Assembly: GCA_001771235.1 (NCBI GenBank)
Contig: METF01000116.1
Location: 1-13,714 of the forward strand
From: Candidatus Zhuqueibacterota bacterium RBG_16_48_16
Lineage (GTDB): Bacteria > Zhuqueibacterota > Zhuqueibacteria > Residuimicrobiales > Sediminimicrobiaceae
Length of the DNA: 13,714 nucleotides
Direction of reading: 5' to 3'
The notes under the pieces are model-generated. The model saw only the letters and a program-made list of their open reading frames with translations, had not been told where the DNA came from and made no database searches. The position numbers and the translations under genes were made by a program. Below, piece after piece: positions 13,390-13,714 of this stretch; positions within the stretch are counted from its first letter, which is position 1, and the number at the start of each line of letters is the position of its first letter.

Positions 13390-13714
13390 TTACTCATTTT
13401 TGCTGCCAAATTTTTCCATAAACAAAAGACATACGCGGCGAATGACGGGCTCCAGATCGGAAGACAATAATGGCACACCACGAGCGTTGCTGGCAAGCCA
13501 GACCAGCTTTTCAGGGGATTCGGCGGCATCATATATTTTCTCAATCTCGGCGGCTGGGGCCACCGTGTCTCCCTCCGAAGCAATGAGCAGCAACGGCCTG
13601 CCGCGCAATAATCTCACCCGGTCTTTAAGCCGGTCTTGTCGAAAAGAAAGCATTGGGGTCATGGCGATGACGGCGGCAATCGAGGTATCTCTGATGGCCA
13701 CCTCCATGGCCGCA
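13390..13714 (-). CDS. Alpha/beta hydrolase, C-terminal part (runs off window)
   Basis: The frame stays open to the window edge, so only the C-terminal ~107 residues are seen and the nucleophile elbow is outside. The segment resembles dienelactone-hydrolase or prolyl-oligopeptidase-like hydrolases: IAAVIAMTPML, then RPLLLIASEGDTVAP, where Asp47 (counted from the ATG at 13707) fits the catalytic acid, then EKLVWLASNARGVPLL, which aligns with the family's G-x-x-HG-T-x-LL catalytic-His loop. At that place the residue is Arg76 (CGT at 13482-13480) instead of His. Either the enzyme is inactive, the His lies elsewhere, or there is a sequence error (CAT to CGT is one transition). The substrate is unknown. 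Confidence 0.65.
   Translation of the reverse strand, partial: AAMEVAIRDTSIAAVIAMTPMLSFRQDRLKDRVRLLRGRPLLLIASEGDTVAPAAEIEKIYDAAESPEKLVWLASNARGVPLLSSDLEPVIRRVCLLFMEKFGSKNE

Overview
The window looks like chromosomal DNA of an uncultured Gram-negative (diderm) bacterium. It encodes an outer-membrane secretin, type IV pilus (T4P) inner-membrane assembly proteins and a large lipoprotein. Gene fusions, minor pilins of the DUF4900/PilX type and invasin-like Ig repeats suggest a member of the FCB side of the tree (Calditrichota/KSB1-like). That placement is a low-confidence inference; no rRNA or other marker gene is present.

Layout. (1) 1-5416, plus strand: a tight operon with gaps of 9, 10 and 15 bp. 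It encodes a PilT-like ATPase (5' end outside the window), a PilM-PilN fusion built like GspL, a PilO-PilP fusion and a short secretin with an extra C-terminal domain. It ends at a bidirectional terminator (5448-5478). (2) 5417-5781: terminator, a 111-bp palindromic MITE-like repeat and a piece of a second repeat family. (3) 5782-8209, minus strand: three consecutive minor-pilin-like genes in the order PilV-, PilW-, PilX/DUF4900-like, converging on the first operon. (4) 8210-8750: a candidate sigma-54 promoter with possible activator sites for the minor-pilin operon, a nested inverted-repeat element, and the terminator of the next gene. (5) 8751-11561, minus strand: a 936-aa lipoprotein of tandem Ig-like (Big_1) domains, with a long 5' leader and a second candidate sigma-54 promoter. 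(6) 11858-12814: no gene, but several layers of nested inverted repeats. (7) 12815-13183, minus strand: a YccF-type membrane protein. (8) 13234-13345: a second, inverted copy of the MITE-like repeat. (9) 13390 to the end, minus strand: the C-terminal part of an alpha/beta hydrolase.

How the genes may work together. The plus-strand operon gives a compact T4P/T2SS-like trans-envelope machine in which the usual pilM, N, O and P genes are merged into two polypeptides. The minus-strand genes supply pilin-like subunits and a surface adhesin-like lipoprotein. The most unusual point is that all three pilin-like proteins begin directly at the membrane helix with no prepilin leader, and the bases upstream rule out a longer start. 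Both minus-strand units have near-consensus -24/-12 promoters, so they may form one sigma-54 regulon. Together the window may hold a divergent T4P-like adhesion or secretion system. The major pilin, PilB, PilC and prepilin peptidase are not in view.
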